Positions 8,688-16,772 of a stretch of 64,000 nucleotides of DNA are shown here, one piece after another; positions within the stretch are counted from its first letter, which is position 1; each line of letters opens with the position of its first letter. The stretch is taken from NCBI GenBank assembly GCA_039820405.1, contig JBCBQC010000013.1:1-64000 (forward strand), read 5' to 3'. This stretch comes from CALLVY01 sp937899855 (GTDB lineage: Bacteria > Bacteroidota > Bacteroidia > Chitinophagales > Saprospiraceae). Both the position numbers and the translations under genes were made by a program. A model generated the notes under the pieces. It was not told the origin of the DNA. It saw nothing but the letters and a program-made list of their open reading frames with translations, and did not search any database.

Positions 8688-9824
8688 TTAGAGTACGCCC
8701 TTGGTCGTGGGCAACTGTTGGTTGTAGGGATCGCGGCGGATGGCCATGCGAATGGCGCGGGCCAGGGCCTTAAAAATCGCCTCGATCTTGTGGTGTTCGT
8801 TCTTGCCTTCCGCCTTGATGTTCAAATTGCACTTGGCCGCGTCGCTAAAGGATTTGAAAAAGTGAAAGAACATTTCGGTCGGCATCTGACCGATCCTCTC
8901 CCGGTGAAATTCCGCTTCCCACACCAGCCAGGGGCGGCCCCCAAAGTCGATGGCCACTTGGGCCAGGCAATCGTCCATGGGCAGGCAAAAGCCATAGCGC
9001 TCCATGCCCGCCTTGCTGCCCAGGGCACGGGCGAAGGCGTCGCCCAGGGCCAGGGCCGTATCTTCGATGGTGTGGTGCTCGTCCACCTCCAGATCGCCCT
9101 TCACCCGGATCATCAGGTCACAGCCCGAATGACGCGCCAATTGGTCCAGCATGTGGTCAAAGAAGGCCAGTCCGGTTTGGTTTTCGGCGCGCCCTTGCCC
9201 GTCCAATAGGACCTCAATGTGGATGTCGGTTTCCTTCGTGGCCCGGCGGATTTTGCTTCTCCGCAAGGGTAGTTTGAGGAATTGGTAGATCCTTTCCCAA
9301 TCGGTGGTCGTCAGCGCAATTGTCGACGCCAGATGCTCGGGAGACCGCTCGGTTTCGTCAGCGCCGAGCTCGGGATCGGTATTGATCCAGATGCCTTGGG
9401 CCCCCAGGTTTTTGGCCAGCTCCATATCGGTCAATCGATCGCCGATGACGAAAGAATGGGTCAGGTCGTAATCGCCTTCCAGGTAGTGGGTTAGCAGGCC
9501 CGTTCGGGGCTTGCGGGTCGGGGCATTATCGGCCGGAAAGCTGCGGTCGATGAGGATTTCGGAAAAGGAAATGCCTTCGCGCTCGAAGGCTCGGAGCATT
9601 TTTTCGTGGGCCGGCCAGAAGGTGGCCTCGGGAAAGGAATCGGTCCCCAGGCCATCCTGATTCGTCACCATCACGAGTTCGAAATCCAGCTCGGCGGCAA
9701 TTCGGCTGAGGTATTGAAAGACCCGGGGGTAAAATTCCAATTTCTCCAAACTGTCCAATTGGTAATCGACCGGGGGTTCGAGCACCAGGGTGCCATCGCG
9801 GTCGATGAAAAGTACTTTTTTCAT
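8688..9824 (-). CDS. hisB: Bifunctional histidinol-phosphatase / imidazoleglycerol-phosphate dehydratase
   Basis: 378 residues. The N-terminal HAD-type phosphatase (about 1-170) has FIDRDGTLVLEP at residues 6-17. The C-terminal IGP dehydratase (about 185-378) has FFDHMLDQLARHSG, EHHTIEDTALALG and NEHHKIEAI, the metal-binding His/Glu motifs. The two-domain form is known from enterobacteria and many Bacteroidota. Its stop side is 9 bases before hisH; its start overlaps hisC by four bases. Confidence 0.97.
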   Translation of the reverse strand: MKKVLFIDRDGTLVLEPPVDYQLDSLEKLEFYPRVFQYLSRIAAELDFELVMVTNQDGLGTDSFPEATFWPAHEKMLRAFEREGISFSEILIDRSFPADNAPTRKPRTGLLTHYLEGDYDLTHSFVIGDRLTDMELAKNLGAQGIWINTDPELGADETERSPEHLASTIALTTTDWERIYQFLKLPLRRSKIRRATKETDIHIEVLLDGQGRAENQTGLAFFDHMLDQLARHSGCDLMIRVKGDLEVDEHHTIEDTALALGDAFARALGSKAGMERYGFCLPMDDCLAQVAIDFGGRPWLVWEAEFHRERIGQMPTEMFFHFFKSFSDAAKCNLNIKAEGKNEHHKIEAIFKALARAIRMAIRRDPYNQQLPTTKGVL

Positions 9825-10873
9825 GATTGATCGTTTTGCAAATCGTAATCCCGCAGAGCGGCCAAGAGCAGGTCATTTTCTTGGGGATCTCCCACCGTAA
9901 ACCGCAAACAGCCCGTACAGCCCGGCATCCGGGAGCGGTCCCGAACGACGATACCGCGCTCCACTAAGAATTGATACAGCTCACGAGGTACCCCCACGCG
10001 GACGAGTAAGAAATTGGCCTGGGAAGGAAAGACGTGCTCAATGCAGGCCAGGGTGGGCAGTTGTTCTTCCAAGCGCGCGCGCTCCGTCAGAATCTCCTGT
10101 ACCCATTGGTCTTTTTCTTCCGCATTTTCCAGGGCGAGGTAGGCGGCATCCTGGGTCAGTTGATTGATATTGTACGGCGGTTTGACCTTATTAAAAAGCC
10201 CGATCGTAGCCGGCGGGGCGAAAGCCATTCCGAGTCGGACCCCGGCCAATCCCCAAGCCTTGGAAAAAGTTTGCAAGACCACCAAACGTTCAAATTCGTC
10301 CAGCAAAGTCGTACAGGAGGCCCGCTCCGAAAAGTCGATGTAGGCCTCATCCACCACCACCACACCCGAAAACCGCCGTAGGATGTCGCGGATGTGGTCC
10401 AACTTGATGTCGTTGGCCGTTGGGTTGTTGGGGCTACAGATAAACAACAACTTGGAGTGCGCATCGGCCCTTTGCAGGATCGTATCGACGTCGGGTTGAA
10501 AATCGGCCGTGAGGGGGACCTCCACAATGGGGACGTTGGCAATGTCGGCCGATACGCGATACATGCCGTAGGTGGGCGGCAGGCTGAGGATGTGGTCGAC
10601 CCCGGGTTCGCAGAAAATCCGGATCAGCAGGTCGATGGCCTCATCACTGCCGTTGCCCAAAAAAATCTGCTCGGCCCGGACCCCCTTGATCTCGGCAATC
10701 TTGTCTTTGAGCAAACGTTGGAGCGGATCGGGATACCGGTTGAAACCCGTTTCGAAGGGGTTTTCGTTGGCGTCGAGCAATACACTGGCCACGCCCTGGA
10801 ATTCGGAGCGGGCCGAGGAGTAAGGCCGCAGGGCGCGAATGTTGGGTCGGACCAAGGGATCGAGGCTACTCAT
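9821..10873 (-). CDS. hisC: Histidinol-phosphate aminotransferase
   Basis: 350 residues, a fold-type I PLP aminotransferase. Visible are the N-terminal DANENPF, the asparagine in CSPNNPTAN, the aspartate in VVVDEAYIDF and the PLP lysine in TFSKAWGLAGVRLG (near residue 205). It converts imidazole acetol phosphate to histidinol phosphate. It overlaps hisD and hisB by four bases each. Confidence 0.96.
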   Translation of the reverse strand: MSSLDPLVRPNIRALRPYSSARSEFQGVASVLLDANENPFETGFNRYPDPLQRLLKDKIAEIKGVRAEQIFLGNGSDEAIDLLIRIFCEPGVDHILSLPPTYGMYRVSADIANVPIVEVPLTADFQPDVDTILQRADAHSKLLFICSPNNPTANDIKLDHIRDILRRFSGVVVVDEAYIDFSERASCTTLLDEFERLVVLQTFSKAWGLAGVRLGMAFAPPATIGLFNKVKPPYNINQLTQDAAYLALENAEEKDQWVQEILTERARLEEQLPTLACIEHVFPSQANFLLVRVGVPRELYQFLVERGIVVRDRSRMPGCTGCLRFTVGDPQENDLLLAALRDYDLQNDQS

Positions 10874-12162
10874 GATGGGTTTTGTAGTTTTTGTAAACGG
10901 ATACTGACGGCCAACTTGTGCGCCTCCAGCTGTTCGGCAGCCGCCATCGTTTCCACCGCTGGCCCCAGCTGTTGGAGTCCCGCGGTGCTCAATTGCTGAA
11001 AGGTAATCTTTTTGTAGAACGCATCCATGTTGACGCCGCTGTAAGCACGGGCGAATCCGTTGGTGGGCAAGGTGTGGTTGGTTCCCGAGGCGTAGTCGCC
11101 CACCGATTCGGGCGTGTAGTGCCCCAGAAAGACGGAGCCCGCATTGCGAATCCCCGCGGCAAAGTCCAGAGCGGTGTCGCTGGCCAGGATCAAGTGCTCG
11201 GGGGCGTAACTGTTGATGAGGGCCAGGGCGGTGGCCTCATCCGCAACCGTAATGGCGGGACTCTGCCCCACCACCGGCTCGGCAATCGAACGCCGGGGCA
11301 GTTGGGCCAGCTGCTGGGTCAGCTCCCGTTCTACGCGTTCTAGCAAGTCCGCACTCGTCGTCACCAATACCGCCTGGCTGTCCAAGCCGTGTTCGGCCTG
11401 GGAAAGCAGGTCGGCCGCCACAAAAGCGGGATCGGCGGAGGCGTCGGCGTAAACCAGAACTTCGGAAGGACCCGCCGGCATGTCGATGGCCAAACCCTGT
11501 CGATTGACGAGTTGCTTGGCACAGGTCACGTACTGGTTGCCAGGGCCAAAAATTTTGTAGACCGCCGGTACGCTTTCGGTTCCGCTGGCCATGGCCCCAA
11601 TGGCTTGGGCGCCCCCCACCTTAAAAATCTGTTCGATCCCGATCAGTTGGGCGGTGTACAGCATGGCCGCGTGGATGCTACCATCCTTCTGGGGTGGGGT
11701 ACACAAGACGATTTCTTCGCAAGCCGCCAACCGGGCGGGTACGCCCAGCATGAGGATGGTAGAAAAGAGGGGGGCCGTGCCTCCCGGAATGTAGAGCCCC
11801 ACTTTTTCGATCGCTACGCTGCGTTGCCAACAACGGACTCCGGGCATCGTTTCGACCACGGCGGAATCTTGAATTTGGGCCTGGTGGAAGGTGCGGATAT
11901 TGCGGTAGGCCGTGTCGATGGCGGTTTTGAGTTCGGCGGGCAACTGCTCGGCCGCAGCTTCCATTTCGGCGGGGCTGACGCGGAGGGTATCGAGCGCTAC
12001 ACCGTCAAAGCGGGCGGTATAATCGCGAAGGGCCGCATCACCCCGCGTCTGGACTTCGTCGAGAATGGCCTGGACGGTGGCCTCCAGCTCGCTGGTATCC
12101 AGCAGGGGGCGTTCCAGGATGGTGGACCAATCGGTTGGCGGAGGATTGAAATAGCTTTTCAT
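10870..12162 (-). CDS. hisD: Histidinol dehydrogenase
   Basis: 430 residues, the usual length. It performs the last two oxidations to histidine with NAD and zinc. Recognisable are GLYIPGGTAPLFSTILML, GAQAIGAMASGT, GPGNQYVTCAK and the zinc-ligand and catalytic segments LSQAEHGLDSQA and APEHL. It follows hisG by two bases. Confidence 0.97.
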   Translation of the reverse strand: MKSYFNPPPTDWSTILERPLLDTSELEATVQAILDEVQTRGDAALRDYTARFDGVALDTLRVSPAEMEAAAEQLPAELKTAIDTAYRNIRTFHQAQIQDSAVVETMPGVRCWQRSVAIEKVGLYIPGGTAPLFSTILMLGVPARLAACEEIVLCTPPQKDGSIHAAMLYTAQLIGIEQIFKVGGAQAIGAMASGTESVPAVYKIFGPGNQYVTCAKQLVNRQGLAIDMPAGPSEVLVYADASADPAFVAADLLSQAEHGLDSQAVLVTTSADLLERVERELTQQLAQLPRRSIAEPVVGQSPAITVADEATALALINSYAPEHLILASDTALDFAAGIRNAGSVFLGHYTPESVGDYASGTNHTLPTNGFARAYSGVNMDAFYKKITFQQLSTAGLQQLGPAVETMAAAEQLEAHKLAVSIRLQKLQNPS

Positions 12163-12164
12163 AA

Positions 12165-13022
12165 TTAGAGGATCATTTTTTCGATGGGGATGACCAAGAT
12201 GCCTTCGGCCCCTTCGGTTTTGAGTGCGTCGATGATGTCCCAGAAGCGGTCTTCGCTGATGACCGTTTGGATGGAGCTCCAGCCCGAGGTGGCGAGGGGC
12301 GTCACGGTGGGGCTTTTCATTCCGGGTAGGATTTTGGTGATGGCGGTCACGTTCTCGTTGGGGGCATTCATCATGACGTACTTGTTGTTTTTGGCGGCCA
12401 GTACGGATTGCAGGCGAAAGATCAACCGGTCGAAGATGCTTTGCTGGGGGGCGGGCAGCTCCGGTCGTACCATCACCCAGGCTTGGGATCTGAGGATCAC
12501 TTCTTTTTCTTCCAGGCCGTTTTTGAAGAGGGTACTACCGGTACTCACCAGGTCGCAGATGGCGTCCGCCAGTCCGATATTGGGAGCGATTTCGACGGAG
12601 CCGGAGATGACGTGGATGTCGGCTTGGATCTGGTGTTGGTCGAGGTACTGCTGGAGGGAATGGGGATAGGAGGTGGCAATGCGCTTGCCTTGCAAATATT
12701 CGGGGCCGGTGTAGTCGACGCTTTTGGGTACGGCAATCGACAGGCGGCATTTGGAGAAGCCGAGGGGCAGGACTTTGTCGAGGCTTTTTTGTTGTTCGAC
12801 CAGTAGGTTCTCCCCAAAAATTCCCACGTCCGCAACGCCATCTTCGACGTACTGGGGGATGTCGGAATTGCGCAGGTAGAGTAGGTCGATGGGAAAATTG
12901 TAGGCCTGCGCCTTCAGTTGGTCCCGACCGTTGTCGACATTGATGCCGCACTCCCGGAGGATTTGCAGGGAGCCATCCCGCAGGCGCCCCGATTTTTGAA
13001 CGGCAATTTTTAAGCGATCCAT
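12165..13022 (-). CDS. hisG: ATP phosphoribosyltransferase, long form
   Basis: 285 residues, so the long HisG form with its own C-terminal ACT-like regulatory domain (about 215-285), which normally needs no HisZ; none is seen here. The start MDRLKIAVQKSGRLRDGS and ISGSVEIAPNIGLADAICDLVSTG (quoted in part: GLADAICDLVSTG) are typical. It catalyses the first committed step and is feedback-inhibited by histidine in the family. It is the first structural gene of the operon, behind the leader attenuator. Confidence 0.96.
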   Translation of the reverse strand: MDRLKIAVQKSGRLRDGSLQILRECGINVDNGRDQLKAQAYNFPIDLLYLRNSDIPQYVEDGVADVGIFGENLLVEQQKSLDKVLPLGFSKCRLSIAVPKSVDYTGPEYLQGKRIATSYPHSLQQYLDQHQIQADIHVISGSVEIAPNIGLADAICDLVSTGSTLFKNGLEEKEVILRSQAWVMVRPELPAPQQSIFDRLIFRLQSVLAAKNNKYVMMNAPNENVTAITKILPGMKSPTVTPLATSGWSSIQTVISEDRFWDIIDALKTEGAEGILVIPIEKMIL

Positions 13023-13064
13023 GTTGGTGTTTTGAGTTGAGTAAGTGTTAAAACCAGAAAAAAC

Positions 13065-13100
13065 AAAAGCGGTTTATCAGGTAGCTGATAAACCGCTTTT
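13065..13100 (-). terminator. his operon leader terminator (attenuator hairpin)
   Basis: Perfect 15-base arms (AAAAGCGGTTTATCA and its complement) around a 6-base loop; read on the minus strand the hairpin is followed by TTTTGTTTTTTC. It lies between the His-rich leader peptide and hisG, 43 bases before the hisG start, the place expected for a transcription attenuator. The leader segment GGTACAGCTG (around 13131-13140) could pair, with a two-base bulge, to CAGCTACC in the 5' arm and loop, offering a possible antiterminator; that pairing is inference. Confidence 0.88.
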
Positions 13101-13121
13101 GCATTTTATATCTCGTCGACC

Positions 13122-13199
13122 TTATGCAACAGCTGTACCCACTACCGGATGTGGTAAGTGCAGATGATGGTACATGTGATGAAAGGCGCTGTGATTCAC
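13122..13199 (-). CDS. hisL: Histidine operon leader peptide
   Basis: A 25-codon frame starting GTG and ending TAA. Seven of the first 17 codons are histidine (positions 3, 7, 8, 11, 12, 14 and 17), including two His-His pairs; this cannot be explained by composition. An internal ATG at codon 9 would give a 17-residue version with four His. It lies about 18 bases after the predicted transcription start and 21 bases before the terminator hairpin. By analogy with enterobacterial HisL, slow translation when charged tRNA-His is scarce should prevent terminator formation. Too short for ordinary gene finders. Confidence 0.88.
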   Translation of the reverse strand: MNHSAFHHMYHHLHLPHPVVGTAVA

Positions 13200-13223
13200 G
13201 ATTGTTATTTTGCTTATCGAACA

Positions 13224-13255
13224 CAAATATAGAGATAAAGTTGAAAGAATGTCAA
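13224..13255 (-). promoter_or_regulatory. his operon promoter, Bacteroidota type
   Basis: On the minus strand TTGAC (13255-13251), a 19-base spacer and TATATTTG (13231-13224) match the TTG / TAnnTTTG consensus of the primary sigma factor of Bacteroidota. Transcription would start near 13217, just ahead of the leader peptide. Confidence 0.8.
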
Positions 13256-13364
13256 GGAAGGAAAAAAATTATACCGAGCGGAACGGACGGCCACCCAAAG
13301 ATTTGGCAGCCCGGCGCAACATTCCCCCCCACTCCGACGATCTAATATAAGCAATCCACCAGCA

Positions 13365-13820
13365 ATGAAATTACTACTACTCTACCCTTTGATCTGCGGG
13401 CTCTTCCTCCAAATCCTCCCCGCCCAGGACAGTACCCGCTGGCATACCCAGCTGACCGAAGCCCAAGCCCAGGCCCAGCAAAAAAGCGCGCCCATCTTTA
13501 TGGTCTTCTCCGGCTCCGACTGGTGCAAACCCTGTATGCGGTTCAAAAACCAAGTCCTCGAACATCCCGACTTTTTGCGCTACGCGGACCAGCACCTCGT
13601 CCTGCTGCAACTGGACTTCCCCGCCAAGAAGAAAAACAAACTTCCCGACGAGCTGCGTGCGCACCACGAAGCACTCGCCGAACGCTACAATCCCCAGGGG
13701 GCTTTTCCCGCCGTTCTCCTCCTCAATGCCGAAGGGCAGGAGCTCCACCGCCTCGACTACCGCGCCAATCTCGGCCCGGCCGATTACATCCAAAAGCTAC
13801 AAAGCCACCTCCAACCCTGA
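13365..13820 (+). CDS. Thioredoxin-family protein, exported
   Basis: 151 residues. Signal peptide at 1-19 (LLLYPLICGLFLQILPAQ). The thioredoxin-like fold has the active site SGSDWCKPCMRF (near residues 43-54) and the cis-proline segment GAFPAVLLL. Similar small thioredoxins often accompany ApbE and DUF4266 genes, as here. Its stop overlaps the apbE start by one base (TGATG), so the two are coupled. Probably keeps a partner thiol protein reduced in the periplasm. Confidence 0.88.
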   Translation: MKLLLLYPLICGLFLQILPAQDSTRWHTQLTEAQAQAQQKSAPIFMVFSGSDWCKPCMRFKNQVLEHPDFLRYADQHLVLLQLDFPAKKKNKLPDELRAHHEALAERYNPQGAFPAVLLLNAEGQELHRLDYRANLGPADYIQKLQSHLQP

Positions 13821-14809
13821 TGCGTCGCTACCTCCTTTGCTCCTTGCTGTGGACCCTCCCCCTGCTACTGCCAGCGCAGCTGCACACCAGCACCCAAACG
13901 ACCCGATTGATGGGCTGCGGATTTGAGCTGACCGCCGTACACCCCGATTCCGCCCTGGCCCGGCAGGCCATCGAATCCGGCATCGCCGAAATCCAACGCA
14001 TCGAAGGGCTGATCTCTTCCTGGGCCCCCGCCTCACAAACCAGCGCCGTCAACCGCGCCGCGGGTCAGCGGGCGGTAGCCGTCGACCCCGAATTGTTTCG
14101 CCTGATCCGCCGCAGCCTCAAGGTATCAGAATTGACGGCGGGTGCCTTCGACATCAGTTTTGCGGCGATGGACCAGCTCTGGAACTTCGACGGCCAAGCA
14201 CAAGCCCTCCCTCCAGCTGAACGCATCGCCGGCGCGGTAGATTTGGTCGATTACCGGGATATTTTGCTGGACGAAGCCGCCGGAACCGTCATGCTCCGAC
14301 GCCGGGGGATGAAAATTGGCTTCGGGGGTATCGGAAAGGGCTACGCCGCCAATCGGGCCAAGGATGTCATGCGGGAGTTGGGTATCGAGCACGGCGTGGT
14401 CAACGCCTCGGGGGATCTGGTCTGTTGGGGTCAGCAGGCGGATGGCCAAGACTGGGGCGTCGCCATTGCGGATCCTCAGGATACCCGCAAAGTGGCCGCT
14501 TGGCTGCGGGTGGGTGATGGGGCCATCGTCACTTCGGGAGATTACGAAAAATTTCTCCTCCTCAACGGGCGGCGCCACGCCCACATCATCGATCCCCGAA
14601 CGGGTTATCCCACCGCGGGCATCAAAAGCGTCAGCGTCATCTGTCCCGATCCCGAATTGGCGGATGCCCTGGCCACCTCCATTTTTGTGCTGGGCGTCCG
14701 CGAGGGCCTGGCCCTGATCAACCAACTGCGGGGGATCGAATGTCTGATCATCGACGAACAAGACCAATTGATCCAGTCGGATCAATTGGTCTTGCACCGG
14801 GTTGAGTAA
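13820..14809 (+). CDS. apbE: FAD:protein FMN transferase (ApbE family)
   Basis: 329 residues from the ATG at 13820; upstream in-frame codons overlap the thioredoxin gene and read as noise. Signal peptide at 1-19. ApbE hallmarks: LMGCGFELT, GGIGKGYAANRA, NASGDLVCWG, and the magnesium-site region TSGDYEKFLLLNGRRHAHII then DPRTGYP. The family attaches FMN covalently to Thr/Ser of partner flavoproteins outside the cytoplasm. No evident flavinylated partner (FMN-binding domain) is in the window. Confidence 0.93.
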   Translation: MRRYLLCSLLWTLPLLLPAQLHTSTQTTRLMGCGFELTAVHPDSALARQAIESGIAEIQRIEGLISSWAPASQTSAVNRAAGQRAVAVDPELFRLIRRSLKVSELTAGAFDISFAAMDQLWNFDGQAQALPPAERIAGAVDLVDYRDILLDEAAGTVMLRRRGMKIGFGGIGKGYAANRAKDVMRELGIEHGVVNASGDLVCWGQQADGQDWGVAIADPQDTRKVAAWLRVGDGAIVTSGDYEKFLLLNGRRHAHIIDPRTGYPTAGIKSVSVICPDPELADALATSIFVLGVREGLALINQLRGIECLIIDEQDQLIQSDQLVLHRVE

Positions 14810-14838
14810 TTTAATACCTTCGTACAAAGCTTAAATTC

Positions 14839-15057
14839 ATGCCACTGCGTCTGCTCCTCTTGTTCGCTTTCTTACTCAGCCTCGCATTTTCTTCCTGCGT
14901 CCCGGTAAAGGAGTACCAGAAGATGTACCTCAATGAGCAGAATATGCAGTTGACGGCCCAGCCCCTAGAATCGTTCGAAATCAATTTCCAATCCTACCGC
15001 GAAGGCGCCGCCGGCGCCAATGGAGGCAAGGTCGGAGGAGGCTGTGGCTGCCAGTAG
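14839..15057 (+). CDS. DUF4266 small lipoprotein
   Basis: 72 residues. Lipobox LAFSSC at about residues 15-20 makes it a lipoprotein. The mature part has VKEYQKMYLNEQNMQ and ends in a glycine- and cysteine-rich tail (GGKVGGGCGCQ), the DUF4266 signature. From memory, DUF4266 genes usually sit with a DUF3570 outer-membrane protein, ApbE and a thioredoxin; the DUF3570 gene is missing here, the next gene being on the other strand. Function unknown. Confidence 0.85.
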   Translation: MPLRLLLLFAFLLSLAFSSCVPVKEYQKMYLNEQNMQLTAQPLESFEINFQSYREGAAGANGGKVGGGCGCQ

Positions 15058-15062
15058 TCGTC

Positions 15063-16523
15063 CTAGCGTTTGACTACTTTTTGCCAAGTCTGCCGCTCGC
15101 CGTCCGTAGCGTAGATCAAATACATACCAGCCGGCAAGGAACTGACGTCGTAGCTGCCCGATTGTTCGGCCGCCAGCACCTCCCGATGCAAGCGCTGCCC
15201 CTGGTTGTTGTACACTTCCAAATGCCCTTCCGAGCCGTACCAGACCAGATCGACCCGATCCCAAGCGGGGTTGGGACTGATGCGGAGTAAATCATCGACC
15301 AACTCCAGGTCCCGAGTGCCGGTCCGGATATCAACGTCCTGAAAATCCGCAAAGAACGAAACGGTAGAAAAAGCCGCCGGGTCAATACAGGCGCCGTGAT
15401 CGGCGAAGGGATTGACGTCAATCGCTCCCACGTCCGGCGCGTTGTTGGCCTGCATGACGGAATCGGCGATGATACTGTTGCGGAAAGTGACCTGATCGTC
15501 GGCCGTACAGTAGAAAAGGCGGGTGGGGGCCATGGGCTGCCAATCGTAGACATCGTTGTCGGCCAGGGCCATCAGCAAGGGATGGCTTTGATCGTTGGCC
15601 TCGGCAATGGCCAGGATACTGTCCTGTAACATGCGCTTGGGAAACACGCCGCCCGCCTGGGCACTCAGCTGGGAAGAGAGGGTACCGTTGAGGGTTTGGA
15701 GATCGAGGTCGCCGCTCGCAAACTGTCGGATGGCCGTGGCGTAAGGCTCCTTGAAGTATTCGCCCAGATCATCGAACAGGTCGTAGGCTTCGTTGTACGA
15801 CAGGATGGTGTAGGGCAGGTAGCCGGTAAAGAAATAGGGCTCGTCACTGACGATGACGTCCTTCATCGCCCCCGAGATGCTGTAGGGCCCCGACATGGGT
15901 GCCGCAGCGGTGACGGTAAACTCATCGGCGTATTCCTGCTGGATGCTCCGGTGCAGCGCCATGGCGGCGTGTCCTCCCTGGGAATAACCGGTGATGAACA
16001 ATTGGTCGTTGAGGCTTACGGATTGGGTTTGGAGAAATTCGCGCGTGGCGAACAGCAGGTCGACCGCAGCCGAAGCTTCGGTAGCCGCGTGGACGTAGGG
16101 GTGGAAGCCACGCGAGTCGCCGAGTCCGAGGTAATCCGGTGCCGCCACTACGTAGCCAAAGGCGCCGAGGGGAGCGGGTAAGGCGTCGCCCCGTGGCTCC
16201 AGGTCTTCGTCGAGTCGGGAGGGGACATCTTCCGGGCCATTGACGGTCCCGTGCAGGTAGCAGGTGAGGGGGAAGGTGCCCACCACGTCGGGGAGCACCA
16301 CCAGGCCCGAGGCGGTATCGGGTTGCCCTTTGATGTCCAAGGTGGTGTAAGTGATTTTAAAGAGGTGGATGCCGTTGCTGACCGGGGTATTGGAGAGGTT
16401 ATAAGCGTCCGTCACCTCCGCTTTGGATTGCGTGGCTAGAAAAGTAGCGCTGACGAGCGTTTGTCCGCAAAGTCCAGTAGTGAACAGCAAGGCAAACAGG
16501 GGGAGAAGTAAATTTTTCATCAT
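15063..16523 (-). CDS. Secreted alpha/beta hydrolase with T9SS sorting domain
   Basis: 486 residues. Signal peptide at 1-19. The hydrolase domain has the nucleophile elbow GYSQGGHAA (Ser near residue 190), and resembles secretory-lipase/Xaa-Pro-type peptidase folds that act on esters. The last about 85 residues form a type A T9SS sorting domain (ISPNPAWDRVDL, YNNQGQRL, LPAGMYLIYA, KVVKR). So it is likely exported to the surface or released. Substrate unknown. It converges with the DUF4266 gene, with five bases between the stops. Confidence 0.85.
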   Translation of the reverse strand: MMKNLLLPLFALLFTTGLCGQTLVSATFLATQSKAEVTDAYNLSNTPVSNGIHLFKITYTTLDIKGQPDTASGLVVLPDVVGTFPLTCYLHGTVNGPEDVPSRLDEDLEPRGDALPAPLGAFGYVVAAPDYLGLGDSRGFHPYVHAATEASAAVDLLFATREFLQTQSVSLNDQLFITGYSQGGHAAMALHRSIQQEYADEFTVTAAAPMSGPYSISGAMKDVIVSDEPYFFTGYLPYTILSYNEAYDLFDDLGEYFKEPYATAIRQFASGDLDLQTLNGTLSSQLSAQAGGVFPKRMLQDSILAIAEANDQSHPLLMALADNDVYDWQPMAPTRLFYCTADDQVTFRNSIIADSVMQANNAPDVGAIDVNPFADHGACIDPAAFSTVSFFADFQDVDIRTGTRDLELVDDLLRISPNPAWDRVDLVWYGSEGHLEVYNNQGQRLHREVLAAEQSGSYDVSSLPAGMYLIYATDGERQTWQKVVKR

Positions 16524-16772
16524 GTGATAAGCTTAGGTGTAAATAGATTCTCGATAAAATAAGTAGCGAGCGACCAATTCGGGCAATTAAATAGATCAAA
16601 TCAGAAGAAAACGACACGAATTGGGAAAAAACGGGGCTTAGCCGAGCCCGGACCGGATGCCCGCCCGACGGTCAGCATACACCGACCGAGTAGTTTTACC
16701 CACCTTAGAGACAAGTAGATTGGAAAAGGGATGCTTGTACCGTAAAAAATAGTGGGACGCGATTCCGTACGA

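Noticed and set aside
8142..9209. 355-residue plus-strand ORF opposite hisH/hisB
   Set aside because: Antisense shadow of two well-supported genes in GC-rich sequence.
13124..13345. 73-residue plus-strand ORF antisense to the his leader
   Set aside because: It is the complement of the His-rich leader and promoter, has no signal or domain features and no promoter of its own.
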